Source: a virus. From it: a stretch of 21,178 nt of DNA. The notes below the pieces were generated by a model. The model ran no database searches. It saw only the letters and a list, made by a program, of their open reading frames with translations, and was not told the DNA's origin. Positions within the stretch are counted from its first letter, which is position 1. Each line of letters starts with the position of its first letter. The stretch spans positions 1 through 21,178 of the IMG/VR virus record IMGVR_UViG_3300032223_001668, one strand, 5' to 3'. Made by a program: the position numbers and the translations under genes. Below, piece after piece: positions 20,889 through 21,178 of the stretch.

Positions 20889-21178
20889 CTACCATATCAA
20901 TTCTTTTGGCCATTGAAACTTAAAATATATATTTGTCGCTATCGATAATCTAGGATTATCTAGGCTACTATTTGAAACTTCTGGTCTGTGCATCATCCAA
21001 TCAGGGAAAATTATCATTTCACCAGACTTGGGTGAGTATTTATAATGATCCTCATCTCTACTTCTAGGGTCTAGAATTGAAAAATGACCACTATCAATAT
21101 CTTCTGCACTAATATAATATACGCCACCAACACCTTTAACATTGACAGGGTTTAGATGATGATGAAACCTATAACCAC
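20889..21178 (-). CDS. 2OG-Fe(II) oxygenase, TIGR02466-like (5' part outside window)
   Basis: Only the C-terminal 95 codons are visible. YRFHHHLNPVNVKGVGGVYY, GHFSILDPRSRDEDHYKY, SPKSGEMIIFPDWMMHRPEV and PRLSIATNIYFKF match the C-terminal half of the phage-abundant TIGR02466 family of putative 2OG-Fe(II) dioxygenases. The H in HRPEV is the likely distal metal ligand, and R in PRLSIA the 2-oxoglutarate ligand; one His in HHH is the proximal ligand region. Substrate unknown. A TATAAATA-like octamer at 21037-21044 lies inside the coding sequence and is probably chance. Confidence 0.85.
   Translation of the reverse strand, partial: GYRFHHHLNPVNVKGVGGVYYISAEDIDSGHFSILDPRSRDEDHYKYSPKSGEMIIFPDWMMHRPEVSNSSLDNPRLSIATNIYFKFQWPKELIW

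Noticed and set aside
21037-21044. TATAAATA on the minus strand as a late promoter
   Set aside because: It is inside the coding part of the partial oxygenase with no start codon close downstream.

Overview
The window is one densely packed arm of a large tailed-phage genome, most likely a T4-like (contractile-tail) Caudoviricetes. Every gene I can support lies on the minus strand, so transcription runs from high to low coordinates. Genes overlap by 1 to 4 bases (TAATG, ATGA, GTGA junctions). Late promoters of the T4 type (TATAAATA and one-mismatch forms) sit in the few gaps, hairpins are capped by UUCG loops, and several proteins are families familiar from marine and alphaproteobacterial T4-like phages. 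A tRNA-His without an encoded G-1 and with A73 points to an alphaproteobacterial host; this is an inference.

Region 1 (1-4357) holds virion-surface and tail or neck-type genes: a very long collagen-like fibre (Gly-Tyr-Thr-Gly-Ser repeats, TTG start, C-terminus outside the window) and four small conserved proteins, one reached through an A10 run that looks like a -1 slippage site. Region 2 (4294-8749) encodes a long Lys/Glu-rich protein with repeated [I/L]xE-[I/L]S modules, an Ig-like virion protein and three small basic or low-complexity proteins. Region 3 (8796-14542) holds enzymes or enzyme-like proteins: a 969-residue fusion of nucleotidyltransferase, zinc metallopeptidase and P-loop kinase, a HAD phosphatase, a KxDG nucleotidyltransferase/ligase-like protein, and a conserved protein of unknown role. 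A strong terminator at 14577-14602 separates this block from the next.

Region 4 (14600-21178) is a mixed accessory and tRNA block: Dps ferritin, a zinc-binding small protein, a GlcNAc-transferase-like glycosyltransferase, an AT-rich unknown, two 2OG-Fe(II) oxygenases, a YkuK-type RNase H-like protein, a class I amidotransferase-like protein, two small membrane proteins, an AdoMet-decarboxylase-like pyruvoyl enzyme, and seven tRNAs: Ser(GCU), His(GUG), two short-armed tRNAs with leucine-type anticodons, Ala(UGC), Gly(UCC) and Gly(GCC). Several upstream genes end inside the first bases of the next tRNA.

The main result is a probable capsid-cargo system. Three proteins (643-residue, ligase-like and HAD) start with a ten-residue peptide ending in [I/L]xE at residue 10. 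It closely resembles the T4 capsid-targeting sequence (MKTYQEFIAE) that the gp21 prohead protease removes. If this is right, a phosphatase and a ligase-like protein, perhaps with the kinase fusion, are packaged in the head and injected with the DNA.
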